DNA of 64,000 bases from Owenia fusiformis (taxonomy: Eukaryota > Annelida > Polychaeta > Sabellida > Oweniidae): NCBI GenBank assembly GCA_903813345.2, contig CAIIXF020000010.1, forward strand, positions 15,492,181 through 15,556,180. The letters are read 5' to 3'. Positions 1 to 12,900 of this stretch are shown here, in pieces; position 1 is the first letter of the stretch; every line of letters begins with the position of its first letter. Position numbers and translations under genes: made by a program. The notes under the pieces are model-generated. The model searched no databases, was not told where the DNA came from, and was given only the letters and a program-made list of their open reading frames with translations.

Positions 1-264
1 TGACTTATACAATGAAATAGACCTAGATGCAAGTAGAAATAATCTTGCTTTACATCATTAGAAATTCAAAATTCAGTCAAATAAGTGATATCATATTTGA
101 AATCTTCATGTAGAATAACATTTCTTCATGCAATAAGTTAACCTTTTAGTGAGTAGTTGTGACTAATGTAATCATGTACTTATACAATTTGTCAGTAAAA
201 GTTATTTATCCTATACTTAGTGTTATAGGTAAATAAAATGCATGAATATAATTGATACCTTAGG

Positions 265-2060
265 TGAGTGGGGATATACATGTACTGCATATCCCGCTTT
301 ATCCCATACTTGGTCGTGTTTCAGGTACATAAAGCAGGTTTGTAAAAACTTATATTCTCATTCTCATCAGCGGGCAGATATAGCTTTAAGTCCCGTTGTG
401 AGAGGGCAGATATAGTATATCTGCCCACTCCGTCATAATCGCCCTCGGGCAGATATATTATATTTGCCTCGGGATAGTCTCAATATCCTGAACCTCATAT
501 AGGATAATCTCTATGTATCGCCAGGTTTATCACCCGCTCAGTAATCCCCTGCAGGAATTTCATTCTGTACAATTTCTCATATTTTCGTATTTTAGTATAT
601 GATAAATAATTTTGGGTACAAGGTATAACCCTTGGGAAATACAATATTCTACCCTCAACCCCTCGGGGAGGTATATTGTATTTCCCTAAGATATATTGTA
701 TTTCCTTGTATTAAAAACTTCCCATTAATTAAACCTCATATATAATGCACACGATTTTAAATACGAATCAAAACTATGAATTAGTGATATGTTTCTAACG
801 AAAGCATGAATTTGAAAGAAACAAACATTCTACTCATATGGTATAAAGATATTACCAGTTGTGTCCATTTTAGATTTGATTGAAGAACTTGAATTAGAGG
901 CAATTTTGAAATTACAATATATTAAAAGAGGCTCTGTTGCTTAGATGGGAGAATCAATTAGCTGCATTGTTCAGTTTATGACAAAACTGATGTTTAGTGT
1001 TACTTTCATGAACACCCATCCAGTAAAATAGCATTTGGAATCTAGTAGTTTGTATATAGATGAATTAGATAAGGCATTGTCGAGAGAAAATATCCAACAA
1101 GATCCAACTTAGAGTTTGCTTTTTCTTATTAAGTTCCATTACAACTTTTGGTCCTTTCCCTTTGGCACTAGTGCTTATATATTTACTAGTTTGCTCATGA
1201 AATTAGGCATACTTTAACTTAAAACAATTTGTAACACTCAATTTTTGGGGTTTGGAGATCGAAGTAATAATGATGAAAAACAAGCAATTTTAAAATATTT
1301 ATGTTTTACCCAAATTTTTAAAGATTTTTGTTAGCCTTTGTTTTGTCTGTTTTATTCTCAAATAAATCATGGTCATCAATTCTATTGTGACATAATCATC
1401 ATTTACCAATTTTAAAATTAAATATTACTAGTTAGAGAATGTGATTTCTTACTTTAGGTTATATTTATATCCCGATTTATATGTATAATAATAATTGATG
1501 AAGAAGAATAGAGATTATCCTCTATGAGGTTCAGGGTATTGGAATTATCCCAAGGCCAATATAATATATCTGGCCTAGGGTCGTTGGTCCCGAGGGAGGA
1601 TATTTTCTATTGGCCAAAGGCCTTAGGTCCTGAGGGAAGATATATTATATTTGCCAAGGGATAATCCTAATAGCATGAACTGACTATAGGATGATCTGTT
1701 TATCCCATATCAATCTTTCTTATCTGGTTCACATTGTTCAATTGGCCAGAGTTAGAAAGAATTCAACCATATGAATGTATTCATGTCTTATTTTGTTTTC
1801 TTGGCCTTAGGAGGATTCTCCTGTTTTTTAAGTATTCATCCACATATTCTCGAATCATTGATTATTAACATATGTATTAAGTATGCTACTTCCCTCATTG
1901 CTAATCATACACAAATGATGATAATGACTTAGTGGCCAGGTGTAATATATCTGCCCTCTCAGGCCGGGACATTAGCTATATCTGCCAGCTGATAAAAATA
2001 TAAGTATTTATAAACCTGCTATATGTATCTGAAACATGTCCAAGTATGGGACAAATGTAT
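265..2060. repeat. nested inverted-repeat cluster with GGCAGATATA words
   Basis: Bases 285-430 (CCCATACTTGG, TTTCAGATACATA-like, GGGCAGATATAG) recur in inverse orientation at about 1935-2055. Bases 470-520 (CCTGAACCTCATATAGGATA) recur inverted at about 1508-1555 and again directly, more diverged, at about 1658-1702. The outer arms therefore frame roughly 1.8 kb. Within it are a near-perfect 23-bp palindrome at 404-426 and a hairpin at 634-686. Looks like a foldback or TIR-type element with an internal duplication; no transposase frame is visible. Confidence 0.7.
634..686. repeat. 53-bp imperfect hairpin
   Basis: GGGAAATACAATAT on the left pairs with ATATTGTATTTCCC on the right, with a CCTCGGGGAGG-type centre. 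A second partial copy of the right stem follows at 689-708. Confidence 0.8.
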
Positions 2061-3859
2061 CTACTTTTTTTGATTTCATACACTAAACAGATTTGTTTAG
2101 GGATTATTTGAAGTATTTCAAAAACATATACAGAACCACTATTTAAGGAATCATTGGAAATACTGAAAATACAGCATATCAGAAAGATGTGTAAATTGTT
2201 TATCTTGCAATTATTTTGCTAAATACTAATAGAAATTATACTGTACCTTCCAGCGAATAGCTTTTTTGTTAACTATGAGCCAATGAATGAATGGATGCAT
2301 TTTATTATAACTGCAAAATGATGCTCTATGCAATTCATACGAAAAATTAATTTTGCCATATTAGAATCAAGTATAATCTTTAATCCATTGGATAGATCAT
2401 GCATTGCCTGATGTTGAGGTATTGATAAAAGAATCAGCAAGTGTCTGACAAAATAGATTTTAGTGTTATGTTTTAGGCAAAATATTAGGAAGGGTATAAA
2501 TGGTCTCTAATCTTTCTAGTTTTGAGTATTACGTCTCCTTGCTTTGATTCAAACTATCCTCGGTCACTATTTGTAAACCCTCCCTCCTTCCCCATTTAGG
2601 CCATGAATATGAAGATGATTTAGAGGTTATGTGAAGGATACTAGGGAAGGGTTAATAGCCAGAGTTATATTAGTTCATTTAAGTTTAATCATAAATGTTA
2701 TGCAATTCACACTAGCATCAAATATCATACCAAAAGGATTGAACTGTTCATTACTTTTCAATTGCAGTAAACATGGTAAAATGGTTCTAAATATTGAAGC
2801 CTGTTGAACAAGCATATTATTAATTGTAACTCATAGCTCTAGATGACATTCATATTCTAGGAACAAGTCAATGAATAAGTAAGACTTGACTCTTGACAGA
2901 CTTAAAAGACCGAGGACCCTATAAGACTTAAACTAAAAGTTAATTTGACCATTGATGACCTATGATAGGGAAGGGTCAGGATAACACTTATATAAAATAT
3001 TTAAAGTGTCTAATAATGATAATGAACATATTACAATGTTACACAACATTAGTAGATGCTAATTAAATGTCAATTATTGTTAGTGTAATCTGCATTTTTC
3101 ATTTAATGCTGCAACAAGCGCACAAGTACCAAATAGTGCCACGCCCACTTTTCCCTGAAAGCAGCTATGAGTGACTATATTTGATAAATATTATTGATTT
3201 ATAGGATCATTATATCAACTTTTAAGTGTTTTAGTGTTAATATAGACATAATATTACAAATTTTGACAAAGTAGCAGCCATAAAATCCAAACAGATTTTG
3301 AAATATTTCACTTTGAGAACAAAGGGACACATTTGGGAGGGTGTCAAATTGAGAATATTTCGAGATATAAATACTGTTTCTATGGTAACCATATAAGTTA
3401 GAGATTGGAAATTTCTGGCACTTATTAACCATAACATGCTCTACCCAATATAAAACAATGAATATCTGACATGCATTAGTATTCTTTTTATTGGGTGGTA
3501 TTAAAGTACCCCCATGGTTTTTTGGGGGTAGGGGTATAAATTGGTCTGAGGGCCGTCTGCCACCCCTATAGAAAGTCCAACTACCCAGAAAGTGTCCAGT
3601 ATAATCATACAGATGGTTTGAAATAGGTTGGAATGTGTAACCTTTCATGTAAGGAAGGTTGCATTTCTAGAGCACTTCTACAGAATGGGTTACAGTCCAT
3701 TTAACATAATTTGTACATTGAGTTTCTTCAATTCCAAAATCCACATCCAAGGTCTTTCTATATACAAAACTTGACTATGTCTTTGAAAATTGACTCAGGT
3801 CCTAACATATCAGGCTGAGCCAATACATGTAGATTTTGACACAATCGCATGTGTTACAG

Positions 3860-3960
3860 GAGGTGATCATGATGCTGGAGCAATGCACCAAAGACTTCAA
3901 ATCTCTCATTAGTAGGATACATATCATGAAAGACTACGAGAATGCCAAAGAAGGAAGCAA
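3860..3960 (+). CDS. SCAPER: SCAPER exon 1 of window (E-V-x-M-M-L exon)
   Basis: Encodes [17 protein letters not shown] and the following charged residues, matching human ECKEVLMMLDNYVRDFKALI. Acceptor is TTACAG before 3860 and donor is CAA|GTAAGT after 3960. The exon starts at phase 0 and leaves two bases over. The exon before it, with the YWAFLFDNL-type motif of vertebrates, was not found in 1-3859 and should lie to the left of the window. Confidence 0.9.
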
Positions 3961-6900
3961 GTAAGTAACAACTTGTTCCATCAGTTTTCTATGGTACAAT
4001 CTTTTTTTACAAATTACTGATACTAATAGGGAAATTACACCTAAAAACTGAACAGCTTCAGTGAAATAGATTCAGTGTGAAATTATAGACCAAATTACAA
4101 TTATAATGGTTAGACCAGAGATACATAAGACAGAAACGTTAAGCAAATCTATGCACCCTGTAACACCTTGTCAAAATTCTGTTGGGAATAAACACTAGAC
4201 ACTAGACAGACAATTGAACTTCGTAAACCAATCATGATAGGCTTATGATGAGTGATCTGAAATGTTAATTATCTTATTTGAGAATTTCAGTGGCATTTTC
4301 ACATATAGCCTATTTTACTTTTTAGTTTATTGAAAATAACTCATCCTTTAAAGTACATTTGGGTTGTACATGTGCATGCATGTATAGGAATCATGAAATT
4401 GATTTTTCATAAAATTGTTTAAAAGTACATGTACATGTATTTTATTTTCTATATAATTTTCTCATGTTATAATGTAAATTGTACCTGTAATTGCAATTAA
4501 ACTAAGTGAATGTTGGAATATAAGTTGTAGGGACATAACATATAGTTACTATGGTACAATACCTTTTTCAGACCAACATCTTTAGCATGGGAGCTAAGGA
4601 AGACCACTTCTCCAGGGAAAGGCCTGACCAGTGAGCACAGAGATAGGTGTACCCCTAGTCCAACAGTGCAGAAAAGTCTCAACTTCTCTGGACAAAATAC
4701 CTTAACGTAAGGAGATAATCATCTTAAAAATCATCTTTTGTATTTTAAACAGCTTCGAAAATTTCCAGTTGTCAGTTGAATATTCATGGTGATCCTATGA
4801 TAATTTGGACATCATAAAATCATGATATTTCAATCAGTTTTAGACATTTTATTTGTTAAATTCATAAAAGTAATTCATGCATGTGCATTGATGAATTTAC
4901 AGTTATGTGAGAAATAACTGTAGACTGAATGTAGTCATTGAAATATTATGTTCACATTTTAAAGCATTTTATTACATCTATAGTCCTACAGAAATAATAA
5001 AAGACCACAATATTTTTATCATCATGGGTACTTCACTTGAAAGAAAACATATTGTTTTAATAAAAACCACTGTATTTATGCCCAGAAAGTACTCATGGTG
5101 AAAGATATGACCATATAAAATCACTTGCCATACTGCACATGGTCTTTTGATTATATGATTCATAAATATGAAGTTTAAAGGGAAGCCCTACATCTTTTTG
5201 CAGGATCAATCCTAGCCATGTGTTATTGACCAAGCTACAAGGAAACAGTTGGGCAGATAAGGTGAAGGGAACACTGACTAAACCAGAGATCCTTCAACCA
5301 CCACCACCCCAACTCTCACCTAGGGCAGGGGAGCCACCACACCATGCCCATAAACCCAGTGTTACCAAATTGAAACTTGATGAAGGTAAAGTCTTCTCTT
5401 TCATCACTGTATTCAGCCTTGAGACTGTACCTAGAGTGACTTAGATACTCTTTTGACATGTATACAATGAGTCAAAAACTGGCAAAAATGTAAAGTGCTC
5501 TGATTTCAAACCCATTTTGTCATGTAATGATGATACCTTGTAGTCAAAGGCTGGTAGCGAAAGATTTGTCCGTTGTGACGGAGCATGTTATTTTTCATAA
5601 AAACACTAAGAAATACACACAATTTATTTTTCGTTATACCAAAGAGAATTACTTTCTCCATGCAATGAATATATCATTTGCGGGTAACTTTAACTTCTGT
5701 TTGAAGTCTAATAACGATGGGAGGAAAAGCTATTGAAAATGGCGCTGGAGTATCATACTCCAAAATGTACCATTTCTTGTTTTACTTTTTAATGGCACGA
5801 TAGAGTGACACGATAATATTTACATATGTATTCAGCATAACTATGAAGGTATTAATGAGATGTTCATATATTGGGTCTTTTTAATTCTTAAAAAAAAAAA
5901 ATATTTATTAATTCTTTTGTCAGCCTTGACTGAGCAGTTGCAAATGTAAAATGTTGCAAATGTAAACATCATTTTTCATAAAAAAAATTTAGAAAGACCC
6001 AATACATCAATATCCCATTAATACATTCAGAGTTATGCTGAAAACATATGTTAATATTATCGTGTCACTACATCATGCCATTAAAAAGTTAAAAAAGAAA
6101 TAATACATTTTAGAGTTTGAAATACTGGCGCCACTTTCAATAGCTTTTACTCCTAGCGTTATAAGACTTAAAACAGATGTGAAGGTTATCCGCAAATGAT
6201 ATATCCATTGCATGGTGTAAGTAATTTTTTTTTGATATAACGAAACATATGAGTTAAAAAATAAACCATGAAGTATTCTTAGTGTTTTTATGAAAAATAG
6301 CATGCTCCGTCAGAGCGGACAAATCTTTCGATACCAGCCTGTGGTAGTTGTAGAGACTTTTACATTGAGAAAATGTTCTATTTTATAGTGGCCCTCTCAG
6401 AAGACAGTGAAGGCTGGGAAACTGTACATAGTAAAAAACAAGTGAAAAATGCCAAAAATTCCCCAACACAAAAAGTCAACCCTAAGGGTAAATTCCGATC
6501 TCCACGTGTTCAAACAACACAGAAACAATCCAGTAGTGGATATTCCCAATCTAGGACTCAACCAAATGGTCAAAATCGGAATAAGAAATCCAGCGTTGAC
6601 AATCACCAAAGAATTGATAGAACAATGTCCAGTTCTAGTCAACCAGACTCAAATACCAATGCTACCAAAAATGGTAATAAAATTGACACATTCAAGCGTT
6701 CTCACTCGGATTCTGGGGAAGTTCCATTGAGTCCTAGTCCCCACCCATCTGTCGATAAAACATCACAGAATTTTGCATGGGTAGTCCCTCGGAGTCCTCA
6801 TACTGGTAAGACTCCCCGTAGTATGGCACAGAGCGGGGTTACAGCTATAGATGTCTCTCCCATGCATAGTCCAGGACGTAGGAGTCGCAGCAGCCGGGAC

Positions 6901-9900
6901 AGTGATAAAGAAAATAAACCTGATATTCACATTGAAGAGTTTCTAAATGATGTACAGCAACATAATGCTCAAGAGGAATTGTTTAAAAGGTAATACATTA
7001 CAGGCTTCATTAGCAGCACTTTTCTCCCATATAAAAGATGATATCAATAACTTTTAAAAAAGTTTGGGCCATTATTTCAGGAGATATGTGTGCCAAATGT
7101 GATATTTGGTCCAGTTTTGGACATTTTCTGAGTATGTTATTTTTTAAGAGATGAGATCAAGAACTTTTTATCAGTTTTGTCCATAAAAATTCGTAAGATA
7201 TGATCATGAAAAAATGAAATAATTTGACCAGTTTTGAACATTTCTTTTCTTTGTTACTGCAGGAGAGATGAAATATGTGTTGAAGAGTCAAGTGATGAGA
7301 TCAGTGAGGAAGAAGAGGTACTTGCCACACGTATAGAAACAGTAAGTGCATCTGCTATAGTGTTTCTTGTAGCTTTTATGAAGTATAGGGTGGTCAAAAA
7401 ATGGAAATCCTGCATTTTCCTTATATCTTTGGCACTTTAAAAAATACTCCCTGATATTTCACACATTTGTACATCATTCAATTTCCTACCACCCTACGAT
7501 ATTTCATGACCATCAGACTGATAGTCACAGTTTTACAGCACTTTGAATAACATGTATTTAATGCTTTAAAACTTTTATTTAAATTCTAAAAAATTCACTT
7601 GTAATATACAAAAGTTATTAAGAAAATGATTTTGAATGAATGCCAACCAACCAGGATACTTTAAGGTGTTATTTAACTACTTTGACAGTACACAAAATTG
7701 AATTGAAATCACTCTCAGATTAGAGAGTCCTAGCATATACAGTAAAACCTGTCTTAGTGAACACCTCTCTCTAGTGAACACCTGTCCCTAGTGGACACCC
7801 TTCCTACGCACATAGTCCACTGACTTCTGTATAAATTACCCTCTCTCTAGTGAACACCTACCTACAGTGAACGTTTTTTCTTGGCAAAAAAATGTTCACT
7901 ATACACAAGTTTTACTGTAAGTATAAGTAAAATGCATTTCTAGCATTTAAGCCCATGGTAATCAAATTTGAGATTGATCATACAAAAGGGTTAGGGGTGA
8001 GATATTATTTTAGATATTTACAAATAGCGTGCAATCAATTGAATATTTTTATCACACTTTTTCAAAGGGCTATATCACAGTCTCCTTGTTTTCCTTGTAA
8101 AAACCTAGGATGTTTGCCATTGTCCAGATTTTATGTATTACTGAACACTGTTATACACATATGTTTTATGTTAGGAGTATGAGAATGTCTTAGATGATCA
8201 AAGCCAAGTCGAAGAAGAACTTGAAGAGATGCAAAACAGGGCACTGGAATCTGCCATTCAACAGGAAGAAGATCTGAACAAAGCAATTGAGAAAGAGGAG
8301 AATGAGGAGATCATAGTTGATACGGAGCCTGAGAGTGACCTTGGGGTAAAGGCACCTTTTTACTTTGATCATTTGAGTCCCTAGGATCAAACTACATGTA
8401 CTATACTGTATTTCAGATCAAATTGATCAAGTGACCAATAATTGGATTTTCTAGGTTTAATTAACTTAGAATTCAAGCTTCAGCAAAGTGGCAATTTTGT
8501 CATCAAGGTTGTTAAAGGAGTTCTCATAAAAAAAGTAGTTTATATCACAGCTTATGTTATTTGTTCAGACCTTGAAGTGTAAAATCATTCCAAAGTAATA
8601 ATTTACTTGTAACTAACAATCAGGATCCCTGGAAAAAACTTTTTTTATTTGAACTTCTAAATGGACATTTATTTTTATCATTCCTAAATACATTGTCTTC
8701 AGCTTGAAGGCTGCATCTTTATACTCGTCTGTGCATTTCCAGTTTGATGTATGTATTTAAAATTTTCAGAGATTTTTCTTGGGACAAAATCTTTTTGGGA
8801 ATACTGGATAAATTTAAAGGCAGCTATTTTTGATTGTTAAGTACAATATTGTTCACCTTGTGTCTTGTTATTTTCTTATAGAGCACCCTGAACACAACAC
8901 TTGGTAGCTCTGTGACTTCAGTTAACTGGGAGAACATGCTGGCAGACTATGAAAGTAAGTGGAAATATAGAGACCAGTGGCCCAAAACACAACCTTTACA
9001 TTGAAATAATGACCATGCCCCTAATAATAAGTAAAACATCTCTTAAATACATGTGTAACAATTCCAGAGCGTGCACAGTCAGGGATGTCTGTTTGGAGTG
9101 ATATGGTGGAAGATGAAGACTTTGAACAGAGAACTCCTGGTAGAGGGGTACACATGCATGAGAAACTATCATCACCTTCAAGAAAAAGGTAAGACGTTTT
9201 AGTCAAGTGTACACCTTCTCAAGTTAGACGTGCATAATAAACTGGAAACAAGAAGTGAATTTGTAAAAAAAAGTTTTACATTTCTGATCAGTTTGACTTC
9301 AAGAGAAAAGGAAAAGGTTATTTATTTTTTTATTTTCATCACACTTTCTCAATGTGCCATATTGTCTTCATCTTGTCCTGATGTCCTTGGGCATGCAGGT
9401 GGCTGGGTAACAATTGGTGAACAGGAGAGTTTTGGGAATTGCCTGGTCTATATACCAATTGATAAAAATGTAAATAGATTAATTCTTTGTTATGGATAGA
9501 TGCTATGAAAATTATGAATTAGATTACTAACCTTATGTGATTAAATTCCTGCCATCCTCTGAATCGCAGAGATCCATTCAATGAAGAGGTACCAGATTTA
9601 CACATTTTTTTTGATATTCCCCTTGAAATACACATTAGTGTGAAAATTGAAAACTCAACATGACAGAGAAATTAGGTTGCTAGAAATATTCATGATCTCT
9701 GGTTTACCTAAATTTGTATGAAGTCTACCTGTGAATCTGGTACCTTGTCATGTATAATTTTTTCATTAATAATACATCAACAGGTATATATATCTTGATT
9801 TCGATTAAGTGCCTATAGAATAGCACCTACAACTGTATTACTGGCAAGTCACCTTATATTATCTGTTCTTTTAGGTCAAAGAATGAAGCAAGACGAAGGG

Positions 9901-12900
9901 CAGAAGAAAAGCAGGCCAAGGCACAACAACTCAGAGGAAAACTTCTCATGGAGAAATCAGATCGGATGAAAGAGCTCTACAAAAAGGTTTGTTTTTCTCA
10001 GATGTATGAATTTATATGGCTATCAAATAATAAGTGCAAAAGTCTTATTTGCTTCTTCGATCCTGTTACAAAGCCTTTCTATGATGAAGGTGATAATCAT
10101 GGAAAGCAAAAGGCCAAGCTGTTTAACTTGTAAATAACACATGATTATATACAATCTTTCTTGTTTATCTTTATCTCTATTGACTTACTTTATATTATTG
10201 CGCCTTCTTTAGGTTGAGGAGATACAAGCATGTAAGGAGGAACTATTGAGGCAACGTAGGATGAGCATGGATAGAAAGCTGGCTAGGGCAGAATCAAAAA
10301 GACAATTACAACTCCAGCAGAAAGTTAGGAGAGCCCATGAAGAAGAAACCAAGGTAGGGATTAAAGAATTCATCATGCAAGCATTTCTAAGTTTTAATAG
10401 AAAAAACAATGTGCGAAATATGACTTTTAAGGAAATCGAAAGAATAGCAGAAAAATACTGGATACAGATTTTGAACTACAACATACATGTATGTCAAAAC
10501 ACAAAAACTGTCTTTATGTTCATTGGTTATCATACGGTAACTGCACACAAGTGGTAAAATCCATATTACGTGTCGACACTATTCCAATCGATTTCAGGCC
10601 AATGAGATTGCCTTTATTAACACATTGGAGGCTCAGAACAAGAGACATGAGATATTATCCAAACACCAAGATGTACAAGCAAGACTCATGGACATACAGG
10701 TTAGTGGCATTGGTGAAATGTTTCAGAATACGTGTGTATTTAGATCTTCAACGATTCTCGATATTTGCATCTGGATTAAAACCTTTTTGCCAAGAGATTT
10801 GAAATTTTTAAATGCAAGGATGGATATATAAAATAAAAAAATGCAAGTTGCACAATCAATAGATTTTTATACAATCATGAAAAAATATTAAAAAGTGAAT
10901 TATTTCCCTTGAAAATTATAAAATGTACATGCTCCTTTGTGAGCCCACTCACACGGCAATGATGAAAAAACTTCATAATGGTGAATATAAGCTTTGGAAT
11001 TGCTTCAACATCTAATTTAGTTACCTTTGCCCACCAAATATCATAAACCTTCCATACTTTTTTCAGGAAGAGCGCCAGAGGAAGCAAGAAGAAAAAGCAG
11101 CTAAAGAGGCAGCTGTTGAAGTATGTTCATCTCAAACTTTCTCTTATGATCGCAATATAAAATAAATTAGTGGAATTCAAATTGATTCATAATAGATAGA
11201 CATAGCTCCTTAATAAGTCAAACTATAAAAGATGAGGACCTTGGTGTTTTAAATGAGATAATCTGAATCAAATTAATACTGTATGTAACTAGCAGCTAAT
11301 AGCAATAGTTAAAAAATGAGTAATTCTGTGAAATTCAGAAAAGTTGTGATTCGATACTTGCAAAACAAGCTCATAAGCCACTTTTCTAATGTAATATTTA
11401 TCTCATATTCAGGAGCGGAGGAAAGCTCTGGAGGCCGAGCGACAGGCCAGGCTGCATGAAATGCAACAGAAACGTAAGCAGAGAGACACAGTGTTTGAAC
11501 AGCGCCAGATGGAGCGTGAGAAGGTGCGTCAACAAGCCAAGACAGCAAAGGATAGAGACAGAGAGGAGAGGATTGCTGCATTGAATGCCCAACATGAGGC
11601 TAATATTAAAGAACTGCAGAAGAAGATACAGTTGAAGGTAAGAAGTTGGTGAATGAAATATTGGACATATGTCTTGGTGGATTTAATCTCAGATTTACCA
11701 TGGAATCTATATGAGGAACTATACTTTATAATTTTTGAAGTTAGAGTTGTTTTTTTCTTCGACTCAGTTGACTTGATTTTTGGTTGGGTTGGTGAGTTGA
11801 ATAATCTGGGGCTAAGTTGACTGTGTGGTGGAAGGAATGAACAGCTGTCACTAAATTAACACTAATTTTTTTATAGGCTTGGGTCATTTTTATTTTCTTT
11901 GAGAAGTAGTATAAGGTTATTCATACTAATGCTAATATTTTGCTATACTCCATCATTCTATAAAATTTCAAAAGAAGAAAATATGAATAAAAATTTTGTC
12001 AGGCAGGATTGTTAAGACATTAAACCATGTATATTTTGCAAAACAATCATCCATTTTTCATTCCACTATCATATTATCGTATTTTCAGCAAGATGAAAGT
12101 GCACGTCGTCACAATGAGAATTTGCAGCAAATCAGAGAGAAGGCATTTGAGATGTCGATTCTACGTCACTCCTCAGATGATCACAACGATGCCCCCAAAC
12201 TGGTGCCTTATGACAGGAAGAAACTATGTGCAGTGTGCAATGTACTGGTGAGTGACTCCCACCTCTGAACATGTTCATTTGGAAGAAATAAGTGTGCATG
12301 TACTCGTGGTTTATACATGAGGGTGGGCCAATTATTTTAAGGCCTGGTATATTCAGTTTTTCAAATGCCTTTGTTTGTACCTAAGCATTGCTTACATATA
12401 AGACTTGACATTAAATAGAAGGCATATTAGTTAGTCATTTGTACCCCCATGTTCTATCTTCAAGCCATCCCTTTGATGAAATTGATTTTTAAAGGTGCAG
12501 AATGTGTTTTAATTATTTTTTTGTGTATTCAGATCTCATCAGAGGTTTTCCTGCTAAGTCATCTGAGGGGGAAGAAACATCAACAGGCTCTTAAAGACAA
12601 CTGGCCAAAGACAAAAGAACCATCCAAGTCAGACATTGTAAGTATATTCTTACTGTCCATAATTTGCCCTTACTTAAATCTTTCTAGTCTTGTATCTTTG
12701 GACCTCCTTTCAACCCCAGGCCACTTCCTATCTATTTCAACTCAGGGTGAGGTTTATAGGGGCAGGATCACAAGGGCTTGGTGAAAATTTAAATTGTTCA
12801 ATTAAGAACAATATAATGATGATTTAGTACATGCCATGTAGATTAATCAAGAACAATTTGTCAGTGTTATTCACCCGCTATGGCTCAGTGGCAGAGTCAA

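Larger units (their letters stand above)
1..3859 (+). other. SCAPER intron (left part), no exon found
   Basis: No SCAPER exon and no other gene recognised on either strand. It holds the nested inverted repeats at about 265-2060. An open frame on the minus strand at 3199-3648 (149 codons) resembles no family I know and has no splice or start context; I treat it as chance. Confidence 0.7.
8346..12088 (+). other. introns 6-13 between closely spaced coiled-coil exons
   Basis: Introns of 0.1 to 0.7 kb. A 9.3-kb motif copy (ATCACACTTTCTCAATGTG, 9338) resembles those at 8051 and 45721. I see no RNA gene, transposon ends or further exon in them. Confidence 0.6.

Noticed and set aside
3199-3648. 149-codon minus-strand frame
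   Set aside because: No recognisable motif, overlapping frames in the same region, intronic position and no splice signals of its own.
9587-9605. Possible 19-base microexon between TCGCAG and GTACCA, coding RDPFNEE
   Set aside because: Using it would shift exon 9 out of frame and bring a stop within a few codons; exons 8 and 9 join correctly without it.
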